Shown here piece after piece: positions 17,033-25,968 of a DNA stretch of 64,000 nucleotides. Each line of letters starts with the position of its first letter. Positions within the stretch are counted from its first letter, which is position 1. The translations under genes were made by a program, and so were the position numbers. The notes under the pieces were generated by a model. That model was not told where the DNA came from. It saw only the letters and a program-made list of their open reading frames with translations, and searched no databases. Source of the stretch: Polaromonas vacuolata (GTDB lineage Bacteria > Pseudomonadota > Gammaproteobacteria > Burkholderiales > Burkholderiaceae_C); contig NZ_CP051461.1 in NCBI RefSeq assembly GCF_012584515.1, positions 1,224,001 through 1,288,000 on the forward strand, given 5' to 3'.

Positions 17033-19117
17033 ATGCCGGTATTCAAACTAAAAAGTAGTTCGATGATCACGCAAGATGGCAACCATTTTCCCCAGCGCGC
17101 AAGCTTTGATACGGTCGTTGATATGGCCAATGAAAAAAGGCGAGTGCTGATTGCCGACTCTCAATTGCGTTCAAGCTCTTTCGGCATCAAGTCTTCGGAT
17201 AAACCAGAATTCTCATCTGCTGGTCGCGGCGTTCTGGCCCATGCGCTAGATGAAAGTCGCTTTCTTTTGCAGCATGCAGCGGCCGCCATGCAAACACTGC
17301 ATGAGCAAATTTCTAACACCCACAGCATGGTGGTGCTGACGTCGGCTAACGGCTTGGTGCTTAAATCATTGGGGGATATTGATTTTTTAGAGAAAGCCGC
17401 GCAGGTGGCGCTCGCACCCGGTTTTGACTGGTCTGAAAAAATCAACGGCACTAACGCCATCGGCACAGCGCTGCGCGAAGAGCAGTCCATGATTGTTCAT
17501 GGCGGCGAGCACTTCATGAACGCGAATAAATTTTTGACCTGTGCTTGTGCGCCTATCTCTGACCCCTATGGCCGCTTGATAGGCGCACTCGATTTAACCA
17601 GCGACTACCGCAGCTTTCAGCAGCACACAATGGCCTTGGTCAAAATGTCGGTGCAGATGATTGAAAACCATATGTTTGAAGACATTTCTTCAAAAGGCGT
17701 GGTCATACATTTTCATGCCCGCGCAGAATTCATCGGAACACTGGTTGACGGTATTGCTGTTTTTTCTGCTGATGGCCGTTTTCTCTCTGCCAACCGCAGC
17801 GCACAGTTTCAGTTGGGACTGTCCTTTAACGCACTAAGCGCACACACTTTTTCCTCATTGTTCGGCATACCCATGTCGCGTTTATATGCACTTTGCCGCG
17901 GCACATTAACCAAGCTGCACTCACTGTGTCTGTATAACGGTGTGACGGTGTCGTGCCGTGTCGATATCACTTCTAGTGGGCAGTTTTTCACGGGCCAAGA
18001 GATTCTGCCAAAGCCCGCCATCGATGCAGCTTCGATTACGCGTGAGCCACTTTCGCCTAGCTTGACGCCAAAGTCCAAACTCTCAACCTTGCGTTATCTC
18101 GACACTGGAGATGCGCAGATTGCAGCGGTGATACAAAAACTCAGACTGGTGCGTGGACGCGATATTCCCATCATGATTTTGGGCGAGACGGGAACCGGAA
18201 AAGAATTGATGGCGCAGGCCATTCATGGCGACTCCGAACGTTCTTCTGCGCCTTTTGTATGTGTCAATTGCGCGTCGATTCCCGAGTCTTTAATTGAGTC
18301 AGAACTGTTTGGTTATGAGAGTGGCGCCTTCACCGGTGCGCGTGAAAAAGGCGTGATTGGTAAGATTCAACAGGCCAATGGCGGCACTCTTTTTTTAGAT
18401 GAGATTGGTGATATGCCGCGCAACTTACAAGCGCGTTTACTACGCGTGCTACAAGAGCGCCGCATCAGTCCACTAGGCGCAGGTCGTGAAATAGCGGTTG
18501 ATATTTCCATTCTTTGCGCGACTAACAAAAACCTCAAAGAGATGATCGCCTGCGGTGAGTTTAGGCAAGACTTGTATTACCGACTCAATGGCTTGGTTGT
18601 GCGACTACCTGCTTTACGCGAACGCACAGACTTTAAATTTGTCGTCAGCAAAATCATCTCCAGCCTATCTACTTATTCCAAGCCAGTGGACTTGTCTGAT
18701 GAAGTGATGGAGATGTTTCAGCGCTATCAGTGGCCGGGTAATTTTCGTCAGTTGCACAACTTGCTCAGAACTGCGGTGGTGATGTCGGGTGACACCGGTA
18801 CGATTGAGCGCCTGCATTTGCCCGATGATTTTTTAGAGGAAATTGCCGTACTGCCTTGCGTCGATACGTTTGATATACCGGCTGTTACCGGTGCTTTAAC
18901 TAACACCAAGCCAGCGATTAATCCATTCGCTAATGTCGCTAATGTCGCTGATATTACTAAACCCGCTGCTCGCTTAGAAGAAGTAACCACGCTTGCTATT
19001 GCTCAAATGCTGCGTCAGCATAAAGGCAATGTTTCTTCAGCAGCTAAGGCATTAGGTATTTCGCGCAATACTATTTACCGCAAGAAGCACCAGTTGCCAG
19101 CCGATGTTTGGGATTGA
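17033..19117 (+). CDS. Sigma-54-dependent transcriptional activator (AcoR-like)
   Basis: Enhancer-binding activator of 694 residues that drives sigma-54 promoters on sensing a signal. An N-terminal GAF-like sensor (about residues 80-220, including INGTNAIGTAL) is followed by a PAS-like region (about 240-310). The AAA+ domain has Walker A GETGTGKE, the sigma-54 contact loop GAFTGA and Walker B LFLDEIGD. A C-terminal Fis-type helix-turn-helix ends SAAKALGISRNTIYRKK. A linker at about 620-645 carries short NVANVAD repeats. It lies next to the PQQ genes (divergent hydrolase between), so it may control alcohol oxidation. The start is uncertain; ATG 17063 is an alternative. Confidence 0.9.
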   Translation: MPVFKLKSSSMITQDGNHFPQRASFDTVVDMANEKRRVLIADSQLRSSSFGIKSSDKPEFSSAGRGVLAHALDESRFLLQHAAAAMQTLHEQISNTHSMVVLTSANGLVLKSLGDIDFLEKAAQVALAPGFDWSEKINGTNAIGTALREEQSMIVHGGEHFMNANKFLTCACAPISDPYGRLIGALDLTSDYRSFQQHTMALVKMSVQMIENHMFEDISSKGVVIHFHARAEFIGTLVDGIAVFSADGRFLSANRSAQFQLGLSFNALSAHTFSSLFGIPMSRLYALCRGTLTKLHSLCLYNGVTVSCRVDITSSGQFFTGQEILPKPAIDAASITREPLSPSLTPKSKLSTLRYLDTGDAQIAAVIQKLRLVRGRDIPIMILGETGTGKELMAQAIHGDSERSSAPFVCVNCASIPESLIESELFGYESGAFTGAREKGVIGKIQQANGGTLFLDEIGDMPRNLQARLLRVLQERRISPLGAGREIAVDISILCATNKNLKEMIACGEFRQDLYYRLNGLVVRLPALRERTDFKFVVSKIISSLSTYSKPVDLSDEVMEMFQRYQWPGNFRQLHNLLRTAVVMSGDTGTIERLHLPDDFLEEIAVLPCVDTFDIPAVTGALTNTKPAINPFANVANVADITKPAARLEEVTTLAIAQMLRQHKGNVSSAAKALGISRNTIYRKKHQLPADVWD

Positions 19118-19193
19118 ATTTATCCGCAGTTAAACCAGTTTAAAAATTAAATCGGCAAGCTAAAACCAAGCGTCTTGCCGACGTAAATTCAAT

Positions 19194-20261
19194 TTATTTG
19201 TGTTTGCTTTGGACCACGCGTTTAAGCGTGCGACTTATTCCAGATTCGCTGGCTAAATGTCCCGCAACCGGCCAATGTCCCGAGGCAAGTCCAGGATTAA
19301 TTAACTCTTGCATAGCCAACCAGCGCAAGCTGTTATCTGGTTTGCAAACAGCATCAAAACGGCCATGTACCCAGTCAGTGCTAGTGCCATTAATCGCTAA
19401 GCTGCGCACTGCTGCGTCCAATTCGCCGGGTCTTACAAAACCTTTGTGCCGCAGGTAGTGGCCTTGAATTCTGAATTTTTTCCAGCCCCGAATATCCGCT
19501 TTATCGCTCAACGGTTTGTCCAATGAGGCCAACGCACGCCGCTGCTGGCGCCGCAATTGCGCCCAGGTTTGGCGCGCTGCTATTGCGGCTTGTGGATCTG
19601 CACTGCGCTGCGCTGCTAAGTGCAACTGACTACGCCACAGTCCTTGCAGTGCTGAACGTAGTTCGAGCAAGTTCCAGCAACGTATCGTGTGCCGGCTTGC
19701 AGGGCCCAATGTTTTGGCGCGTAGCTGTTGTTCGAGTCGGGTTAAAACCTGCGCTGCACCAGCGTAAGGTGCTTGTGGCCAAAAGCCATCGAGGGCAACT
19801 TTTTTATCGCTCGCAAGTGGTCTTAACAAACCAAAAATCTCAGCGCGTTTAAGGGCAAAAGCGCCGCGCATCACCATTCGCTCTATGCGTTGCGGATAAG
19901 CCTGTGCATAGCGCAGTGCTAACACCGTTCCCCAAGAGCCGGATAACACCGACCATTTTTCTATCCCCAGTTTTATCCGTAAAAGCTCAAGGTCGGCAAC
20001 TAATTGATGCGTATTGTTGCCTGCGATTCGCCCGTTCGGGCGCGACATACCAGCGCCGCGTTGGTCCGGCAAAATCGCGCGATGCTGACCCATATCCAAA
20101 GGTTGCAGCATGCCTTGATGCGCACTACCCCCCGGACCACCATGCAGCAGCAGCCAGCATTTTTCATAGGGTAAACCATAGTCGCGATAGGCCATTTTTG
20201 ACCCCCTAGCTGTCTTAATAAAGTGCGGTTTGTTCCAACTTGGCTTTTCTGTCTTGTTCAT
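19194..20261 (-). CDS. Proline iminopeptidase-like alpha/beta hydrolase (S33)
   Basis: Serine peptidase-like hydrolase. The oxyanion loop HGGPGG and the nucleophile elbow GSWGT (about residue 115), plus DQRGAGMSRP, are typical of the S33 prolyl aminopeptidase family. The helical cap after about residue 150 is diverged, so the substrate may not be N-terminal proline. Start ATG 20261 (MNKTEKPSW) is preferred; the frame continues to an ATG at 20291. Neither has a clear ribosome site. It sits between the sigma-54 regulator and pqqA on the opposite strand, so pqqA and this gene share a divergent promoter region. Confidence 0.8.
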   Translation of the reverse strand: MNKTEKPSWNKPHFIKTARGSKMAYRDYGLPYEKCWLLLHGGPGGSAHQGMLQPLDMGQHRAILPDQRGAGMSRPNGRIAGNNTHQLVADLELLRIKLGIEKWSVLSGSWGTVLALRYAQAYPQRIERMVMRGAFALKRAEIFGLLRPLASDKKVALDGFWPQAPYAGAAQVLTRLEQQLRAKTLGPASRHTIRCWNLLELRSALQGLWRSQLHLAAQRSADPQAAIAARQTWAQLRRQQRRALASLDKPLSDKADIRGWKKFRIQGHYLRHKGFVRPGELDAAVRSLAINGTSTDWVHGRFDAVCKPDNSLRWLAMQELINPGLASGHWPVAGHLASESGISRTLKRVVQSKHK

Positions 20262-20393
20262 GGTGCTTTTTAATCTAGCGAGAAGTTGCATGGCAGTGAA
20301 TATGTATTACAGTGACACCTGTTGGTTGTTGCTAATGCAATGACCAGCTCTAGTTGACTAGTTACTATCTATACTTATTATTGGAGATTTCAT

Positions 20394-20468
20394 ATGCAAT
20401 GGACTGCACCTTCTTTCGTCGACATGCGTTTCGGTTTTGAAATCACGATGTACATAGCCAACCGCTAA
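20394..20468 (+). CDS. pqqA: PQQ precursor peptide PqqA
   Basis: Ribosomal precursor of pyrroloquinoline quinone, 24 residues. The Glu and Tyr that are cross-linked to form PQQ are Glu16 and Tyr20 in FGFEITMYIANR, with the invariant E-x3-Y spacing. A strong ribosome site (GGAG at 20383-20386, 7 nt before the ATG) precedes it. It is the first gene of pqqABCDE. A small dyad CTAGT-TG-ACTAG at 20350-20361 lies upstream and could be an operator. I could not find a clean -24/-12 sigma-54 promoter by eye. Confidence 0.97.
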   Translation: MQWTAPSFVDMRFGFEITMYIANR

Positions 20469-20478
20469 AAACATCGTT

Positions 20479-20527
20479 TGGCTCTGGCCCACAGGTCACA
20501 AGAGCCATACAGAGGTTTAACCACCTC
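20479..20527 (+). promoter_or_regulatory. Hairpins between pqqA and pqqB
   Basis: Two inverted repeats follow pqqA. One is TGGCTCT/AGAGCCA (20479-20485 with 20501-20507, 15-nt loop). The other is GAGGT/ACCTC (20512-20516 with 20523-20527). No T-run follows directly. In several bacteria pqqA is made in excess over pqqB-E through partial termination or RNA stabilisation after pqqA. These hairpins fit that, as inference. Confidence 0.45.
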
Positions 20528-20611
20528 GGTCGGCGTAACTGGCCAGTATTCGACTCGTTTACTGGTCTGTTACATCGATTTTTTTTTGTCTTTTTAAAAA
20601 AGCCACACTCC

Positions 20612-21529
20612 ATGCAATTACGCGTTTTAGGCTCTGCCGCAGGTGGAGGTTTTCCTCAATGGAATTGCAACTGTTTTAACTGTGACGGATTGCGCCGCGG
20701 CACCATAGTAGCCCAGGCCCGTACTCAATCGTCGATTGCGGTCTCTAGCAATGGCTTGGACTGGTTGTTGGTCAACGCATCTCCTGATGTATTGGCTCAG
20801 ATACGCGCCAATCCCGAGTTGCAACCGGCCCGTGCCATACGTGACAGCGGTATTGCCGCCGTATTACTAATGGACGCACAGATAGACCATGTAACCGGTT
20901 TATTGATGTTGCGTGAGCGCTCAAGTGCGCTGCCTGTGATGGCAACTGCTGAAGTTTTTTCTGATATTGGCGCGGGTTTTCCCTTGACCAAAATTCTCTC
21001 GCATTACTGCGGTATTCAAGTTTTACCTATGCTGCCGGATGGCAGCGTACAAAATGTTCCAGGTCTTACCGATGTACAAATACGCCCGATAGTGTTGTCA
21101 TCTAAGCCGCCGCCTTATTCTCCGTTTCGCAACCAACCGCGGCCCGGCGACAACATCGGCTTGGTGATTGAAAACCCTGTCAGTGGTGCACGTGTTTTTT
21201 ACGCACCTGGCTTGGGCGAAATCACACCGGAAATACTAACGCTGATGGCCAGCTGTCAAACGGTGTTGGTTGACGGCACTTGCTGGAGCGGTGACGAAAT
21301 GCTGCGCCAAGGTTTGTCTAAAAAAACCTCTGCTGAAATGGGCCATTTGCCGCAAAGCGGGCCTGGCGGCATGATTTCATTTCTCGATTTGCTGCCGCCC
21401 GGTGTGCGCAAAATTCTTATTCACATTAACAATTCCAACCCCATACTAAGAGACGATTCAGCCGAGCGCGCAGAACTCACTGCGCACGGTATTGAAGTCG
21501 CTTTCGACGGCATGGATTTGGTATTTTAA
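20612..21529 (+). CDS. pqqB: PQQ biosynthesis protein PqqB
   Basis: Metallo-beta-lactamase-fold protein of 305 residues, thought to hydroxylate the cross-linked Tyr-Glu intermediate. The start MQLRVLGSAAGGGFPQWNC and the zinc-site cysteines NCNCFNC (about residues 18-24) are diagnostic. Later LLMDAQIDHVTGLL replaces the classic HxHxDH, as usual in PqqB. It is followed by pqqC after 14 bp. Confidence 0.96.
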   Translation: MQLRVLGSAAGGGFPQWNCNCFNCDGLRRGTIVAQARTQSSIAVSSNGLDWLLVNASPDVLAQIRANPELQPARAIRDSGIAAVLLMDAQIDHVTGLLMLRERSSALPVMATAEVFSDIGAGFPLTKILSHYCGIQVLPMLPDGSVQNVPGLTDVQIRPIVLSSKPPPYSPFRNQPRPGDNIGLVIENPVSGARVFYAPGLGEITPEILTLMASCQTVLVDGTCWSGDEMLRQGLSKKTSAEMGHLPQSGPGGMISFLDLLPPGVRKILIHINNSNPILRDDSAERAELTAHGIEVAFDGMDLVF

Positions 21530-21543
21530 AAACCTAGGTCGAT

Positions 21544-22296
21544 ATGGATATTGCAACAATTGTTCGCCCTGATGGCGACGGTCCGGCTTGGAATCGTATC
21601 GATTTCGAAGCCAAGCTGCGCGCCCAAGGCGCGGCTTATCACATACACCACCCCTTTAATCTGCGCATGAATAGCGGTGGTTGTGCGCCGGATGAAATTC
21701 GCCACTGGGTTAGAAACCGGTTTTATTACCAAATTTGTATTCCGCGCAAAGACGCAGCGATTCTTGCCAATATGTCAGACCGCGCGCAACGCCGTTTGTG
21801 GATTGAGCGCATTTTGGACCACGATGGCTACGGCGACTACCAAGGCTCTAGCGCAGGTGGTATGGAGGCTTGGATAAAACTCGGCGAAGCCGTGGGCATT
21901 GAACGACAAGACTTGTTGTCGCTAAAAGGCGTATCACCAGCCGTGCGTTTTGCTTGCGATGCGTACGTCAACTTTGCCTCGCAAGCGCCTTGGCAAGAAG
22001 CGGTTTGCTCATCATTAACGGAAATGTTTGCGCCGCAAATTCACAAAGACAGACTCTCTACTTGGCCCACGCATTACCCGTGGATTGATGCCGCAGGCTT
22101 TGGCTATTTCAGAGGCCGCATACCTCTGGCTGGCCGCGACGTGGCGCATGGCCTTGAAGTGACCTTGGCGCATTTCACCACGCGCCAAGCGCAACATCGC
22201 GCGCTAGATATTTTGCAGTTCAAGCTCGATATTTTGTGGAATATGCTGGACGCGATTGAGAAAGTTTGTTTGACCCCGGCTGCGGTAAAGGCTTGA
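21544..22296 (+). CDS. pqqC: Pyrroloquinoline-quinone synthase PqqC
   Basis: Cofactor-free oxidase that performs the final ring closure and eight-electron oxidation to PQQ. The 250-residue product shows [30 protein letters not shown] and [11 protein letters not shown], matching PqqC active-site segments (His, Arg and Tyr residues). It sits one base before the start of pqqD. Confidence 0.96.
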   Translation: MDIATIVRPDGDGPAWNRIDFEAKLRAQGAAYHIHHPFNLRMNSGGCAPDEIRHWVRNRFYYQICIPRKDAAILANMSDRAQRRLWIERILDHDGYGDYQGSSAGGMEAWIKLGEAVGIERQDLLSLKGVSPAVRFACDAYVNFASQAPWQEAVCSSLTEMFAPQIHKDRLSTWPTHYPWIDAAGFGYFRGRIPLAGRDVAHGLEVTLAHFTTRQAQHRALDILQFKLDILWNMLDAIEKVCLTPAAVKA

Positions 22297-22297
22297 G

Positions 22298-22606
22298 ATG
22301 ACTAGCACTACAACACCCAGCAGCACGGCACCAAGCAATCCGGATATGAGCTTGCCTGCGTTTCCGCGTTTATCGAAGATTTACCGTATGCAGTACGAAG
22401 AAGTGCAAAGCGCTTGGGTGCTGCTCTATCCCGAAGGCATGGTCAAGCTCAATCAAAGCGCTGCCGAGATTTTGCGCCGCTGTAATGGCGAGCGTACAGT
22501 CGCCGACATAGTCGCTGATCTTGAACTGGCTTTCAACACCACTGCTTTAGCGCCGCAAGTCAATGACATGCTGCAGGAAGGAATGCGTCGTGGCTGGATT
22601 ACTTGA
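22298..22606 (+). CDS. pqqD: PQQ peptide chaperone PqqD
   Basis: Winged-helix peptide chaperone of the RRE family, which delivers PqqA to PqqE. The product is 102 residues. After about 20 disordered Ser/Thr/Pro residues the fold reads PRLSKIYRMQYEEVQSAWVLLYPEG...KLNQSAAEILRRCNGERTVADIV (in parts), typical of PqqD. It overlaps the likely start of pqqE by 17 bp. Confidence 0.95.
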   Translation: MTSTTTPSSTAPSNPDMSLPAFPRLSKIYRMQYEEVQSAWVLLYPEGMVKLNQSAAEILRRCNGERTVADIVADLELAFNTTALAPQVNDMLQEGMRRGWIT

Positions 22607-23741
22607 TATTTCAAACCCGGAACCAGCCAGCCCAGCCGTGATTGCACCACCGCTGTGGTTGCTCGTCGAGCTTACCTACCGCTGCCCGCTGCATTGCGTG
22701 TTTTGCTACAACCCGACTCAACATGCGCGTTTGCAAGAAGAAATGACAACCGCTCAATGGGTGGATGTGATGCGCCAAGCACGCGCATTGGGTGCCGCGC
22801 AGTTGGGATTTTCGGGCGGTGAGCCTTTGCTGCGAGAAGACTTAGAAGAGCTGGTGCAAGAAGCTAGGCACCTAGGGTTTTATACCAACTTAATCACCTC
22901 TGGCGTGGGTTTTACAGAGGCCAGAGCGCGGCGTTTAAAAGATGCTGGACTGGACCATATACAGCTGTCGTTTCAGGACTCTACTCGCGAGTTGAATGAT
23001 TTTTTAAGTTCGACTAAAACCTTTGATCTCAAGCAGCGTGTGGCCCGCTTGATTAAGCAACATGACTGGCCAATGGTGCTCAACTGCGTGCTGCATCGGC
23101 ACAACCTGCCGCATGTCGACAAAATCATAGAGATGGCGTTGGCGCTAGATGCTGAGTTTTTAGAACTCGCCAATACCCAGTACTACGGCTGGGCTTGGGT
23201 AAACCGTGACCAACTGATGCCAACCCACGAGCAGCTCATAGAGGCCGAGGCGGTGGTTAATCGTTACCGAGAACAAATTAATAATCGCTGCCGAATTTTG
23301 TTCGTCGTGCCGGATTATTTTGAAGAACGCCCAAAAGCTTGTATGAATGGTTGGGGTTCAGTGTTTTTAGCGATTGCGCCCGACGGCGTAGCGTTGCCTT
23401 GCCACAATGCTCGCAACTTGCCGGGTTTGCAATTACCCCGCGTGCAGGATCAGTCGCTGGCTGAAATCTGGACGCGCAGCAACGCATTTAACGCCTACCG
23501 CGGCGAAGATTGGATGCAAGCGCCATGCCGGGATTGTGATGAGCGCAAAAAAGACTTTGGTGGCTGCCGCTGCCAAGCGTTTCAAATCACTGGCGATGCG
23601 ACCAATGCCGACCCAGTGTGCAGCAAATCGCCGCACCATGAAAAAGTCATACAGCTGGTCAAGCAAGCACCGGTTATGCGCGAGCAGCCGATTATTTTTC
23701 GCACGGATGCGGCTTCGCGTTTGCTCCATCCCGAGCTTTGA
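22590..23741 (+). CDS. pqqE: Radical SAM protein PqqE
   Basis: Radical SAM enzyme that forms the Glu-Tyr carbon-carbon bond in PqqA. The radical SAM cluster is YRCPLHCVFCYNP (CxxxCxxC), followed by GFSGGEPLLRED. The C-terminal SPASM cysteines include KACMNGWG, LPCHNA and CRDCDERKKDFGGCRCQAF. The start GTG 22590 is preferred because AGGAAGGA lies just upstream and PqqE proteins begin close to the PLWLL segment. An in-frame ATG at 22563 is the alternative. No pqqF is in the window. Confidence 0.95.
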   Translation: MAGLLDISNPEPASPAVIAPPLWLLVELTYRCPLHCVFCYNPTQHARLQEEMTTAQWVDVMRQARALGAAQLGFSGGEPLLREDLEELVQEARHLGFYTNLITSGVGFTEARARRLKDAGLDHIQLSFQDSTRELNDFLSSTKTFDLKQRVARLIKQHDWPMVLNCVLHRHNLPHVDKIIEMALALDAEFLELANTQYYGWAWVNRDQLMPTHEQLIEAEAVVNRYREQINNRCRILFVVPDYFEERPKACMNGWGSVFLAIAPDGVALPCHNARNLPGLQLPRVQDQSLAEIWTRSNAFNAYRGEDWMQAPCRDCDERKKDFGGCRCQAFQITGDATNADPVCSKSPHHEKVIQLVKQAPVMREQPIIFRTDAASRLLHPEL

Positions 23742-23811
23742 TTGTTGTAGCCGCTATTCGTTATTCGCATAGCGGTTAGCGGCCGATGATTGCAAGCTAA
23801 AAATTAGCAAT

Positions 23812-23855
23812 AAAAAAACGGCAACGGGTGTTCAAACCAGTTGCCGTTTTTTTTT
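23812..23855. terminator. Bidirectional rho-independent terminator
   Basis: The stem CGGCAAC/GTTGCCG, with A-run before and T-run after, lies between the convergent pqqE and ABC permease genes. It can stop transcription from both sides. It ends at the permease stop codon. Confidence 0.85.
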
Positions 23856-24700
23856 CAAGCCGCGCCGCGCTTTTTAATCCAGCCGCGCTGCGGGTCATAG
23901 CCCCACCAAGCGAGTGCAAAAAATCCCATACTACCCAGTACCACCACGCTCCAAGACAACAAGTTGAACTGGCCGTACATGGCGAAACGAATCGCTTCAA
24001 CCACATGTGTGAAGGGATTGAATTGGGCAATTTTTAACAGCCACCAAGCGCCTGATTCCTCAAGCTTCCAAAGTGGAAACAATGCTGGACTGATGAAGAA
24101 CATCGGAAAAATCACGAAGTTCATAGTGCCGGCGAAATTTTCTAATTGCTTGATGTAGACCGACAGCATCAAACCCATCGCGGCGAGTAGCGTTGCGCCG
24201 CTCACCATGGCTAAAAACATCACCGGCAGATTCTGCCAAATCAAATCTACACCAAAGACCAGTGCGATCAGCAAAAACACCAGCATCTGCAGAACTGACA
24301 AACAAGTGCCCGCAAGCAGTTTAAAAGCCAGCAGCCAGCCACGCGGCAGGGGCGCGGTTAGTAACAGGCGCATAACGCCCATCTCGCGGTCGTAGACCAT
24401 GGATAGCGAGCTCTGCATGCCGTTAAACAGCGCCACCATGGCCAGCAGTCCCGGCACCATATAGACCTGATAGGTCACATAGGTCTCATAAGGCGGAACA
24501 ATTGATACGCCAAAGACATTGTGAAAACCAGCTGAGAAAACCACAAACCACAGCAAAGGCCGCACCAGCGCTGAGGCTAAACGGGATGGTTGGCGTAGAA
24601 ATTTATTCAGCTCTCGGCCGACGACCGCACGCAAAGCTCTGGCCAAGTGCGGCAGGCGTGCTGCGCTGTAGTTGTCGTTGTCGTTGTCGTTTGTAGTCAT
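23855..24700 (-). CDS. ABC-2 type permease, PQQ-alcohol-dehydrogenase-associated (PedC-like)
   Basis: Membrane subunit of about 281 residues with six hydrophobic segments, including LVRPLLWFVVFSAGF, VYMVPGLLAMVALFNGM and MLVFLLIALVFGVDL. Members of this type are found with PQQ alcohol dehydrogenases (pedC in Pseudomonas putida). The N-terminus contains an Asn-Asp repeat (NDNDNDN) encoded by a 6-bp tandem repeat near 24671-24691. The ATG at 24700 overlaps the stop of the upstream gene (ATGA); an ATG 15 bases earlier is possible. Together with the ATPase at 27230-27982 it should form one transporter. Confidence 0.88.
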   Translation of the reverse strand: MTTNDNDNDNYSAARLPHLARALRAVVGRELNKFLRQPSRLASALVRPLLWFVVFSAGFHNVFGVSIVPPYETYVTYQVYMVPGLLAMVALFNGMQSSLSMVYDREMGVMRLLLTAPLPRGWLLAFKLLAGTCLSVLQMLVFLLIALVFGVDLIWQNLPVMFLAMVSGATLLAAMGLMLSVYIKQLENFAGTMNFVIFPMFFISPALFPLWKLEESGAWWLLKIAQFNPFTHVVEAIRFAMYGQFNLLSWSVVVLGSMGFFALAWWGYDPQRGWIKKRGAA

Positions 24701-25968
24701 GATCTTTGTTTGCATGCCGATTCTTTCTCGTCCATACCCAGCGTGTCTAATACTTCGGTCGGATGCAGCACGCCTTCAATCGGTGCTAGGCCTACTACGC
24801 CGTCACCGTGGGCGAGAAAGACTGGCTGACGCAACTGGCCATCCCAAGCGCGAAAACTCAGGCGACGACCTTTGGTGCCGTCCAATGCCACTTTGCCGCC
24901 GCGCAAGCTTTTGAGCTGCTGCGCAATGCTCGCTTTCGGGTCTTCCACCAGCACGGCGGTTACCGCTTTCACCGCTACCCAAGCCGCCCAGTCGTGGCCT
25001 TGCATGGGCCGCATGGCGAGTTTTTCAAAACGCTTAGACAGCTGTGGGCCGCCGTAGCGTTCCCACTGCGGATGCCAAGCCAGCGCCATCAAGCCGCTGC
25101 TGCCCACTACCGGTCTGGGCCACTGTGTGGCGTAAGGCAAAGTGCGTGCAAATTCGCCTACGCTGTCGACGACGGCTACGATTTCGTGTTCGCGGTCTCC
25201 GGTCAACAAGCGGGTGTTGGCCATGTCACGCTCGCGCGGATCGGTGCTGAGTTTGAACGCTTTGGTTTGAAGCAGGTTCAGGCCATAGCGCTTTGCTGAG
25301 CGCTGCAATGCTTGGCCTTGCAAGCTGTCTTGCGGCAGTGGGCCTTGCAGCACCAGCAGCTTGCGCCAATTGCGCGCCGCCAAATATTGGGCCAGTGCAT
25401 CGCTGCGCATTTGGCTACTCGGTAAGGTGTGCAATAAGTCGGCAGCGCACTGCGCACCGCGCAGGCTGTCGTCTTCTAAGCTGATATTAAAAATCATGGC
25501 GCCGTCCAATGCGGCGGGCGCGCTGGCGGCCAGTTGCAACAGCGGCTCTATCGGCAGATCAGCCAGCAGGTGATGAATGCCGGCGGCTTTTAGTTGGACA
25601 AGCGCTGCTGGCATGGCCTGAGCATTGGGCAGCAGGATGTCGAGTATTTTTAACTGCGTGCCTTGCATTTGCAATTCCATGGCCGTGTCTTCAATGGCCA
25701 TGCGCGCTGCGGTGATGGGCCTGCCCTGTGGGTGGCCGGGGTAGGCGTTTTCTAACTCGTGACGCTCGTAGCGCGGGTCTTGACTCAAGCCTATGACCGC
25801 TATAGTCACGCTTTTAAGTGGTGCTGCGTGCGCTGTTTGCAGTGTCAAAGCAGACACTGCGGTGATGGCAGTAAAAGCCGTCAAAACGCTGAGCGCCACG
25901 CTTTTTAGCCTGAGGCCTGAATCGGCTATGGCGCCTGCCATACGCTGCGCGATTTTGCGCGCCATCAA
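24697..25968 (-). CDS. Periplasmic binding-type protein of PQQ-linked ABC system
   Basis: Secreted substrate-binding-like protein of 423 residues. It begins with a long, Ala-rich signal region (cleavage probably after TAHAA, about residue 48). The mature part resembles periplasmic binding folds of the branched-chain amino-acid type (VTIAVIGLSQDPRYERHE, RMAIEDTAMEL). Such proteins are known in PQQ-dependent alcohol dehydrogenase systems with an ABC-2 permease. It is coupled to both neighbours by 4-base overlaps (24697-24700, 25965-25968). Its ligand is unknown; an alcohol, aldehyde or the cofactor are possible. Confidence 0.85.
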   Translation of the reverse strand: MMARKIAQRMAGAIADSGLRLKSVALSVLTAFTAITAVSALTLQTAHAAPLKSVTIAVIGLSQDPRYERHELENAYPGHPQGRPITAARMAIEDTAMELQMQGTQLKILDILLPNAQAMPAALVQLKAAGIHHLLADLPIEPLLQLAASAPAALDGAMIFNISLEDDSLRGAQCAADLLHTLPSSQMRSDALAQYLAARNWRKLLVLQGPLPQDSLQGQALQRSAKRYGLNLLQTKAFKLSTDPRERDMANTRLLTGDREHEIVAVVDSVGEFARTLPYATQWPRPVVGSSGLMALAWHPQWERYGGPQLSKRFEKLAMRPMQGHDWAAWVAVKAVTAVLVEDPKASIAQQLKSLRGGKVALDGTKGRRLSFRAWDGQLRQPVFLAHGDGVVGLAPIEGVLHPTEVLDTLGMDEKESACKQRS

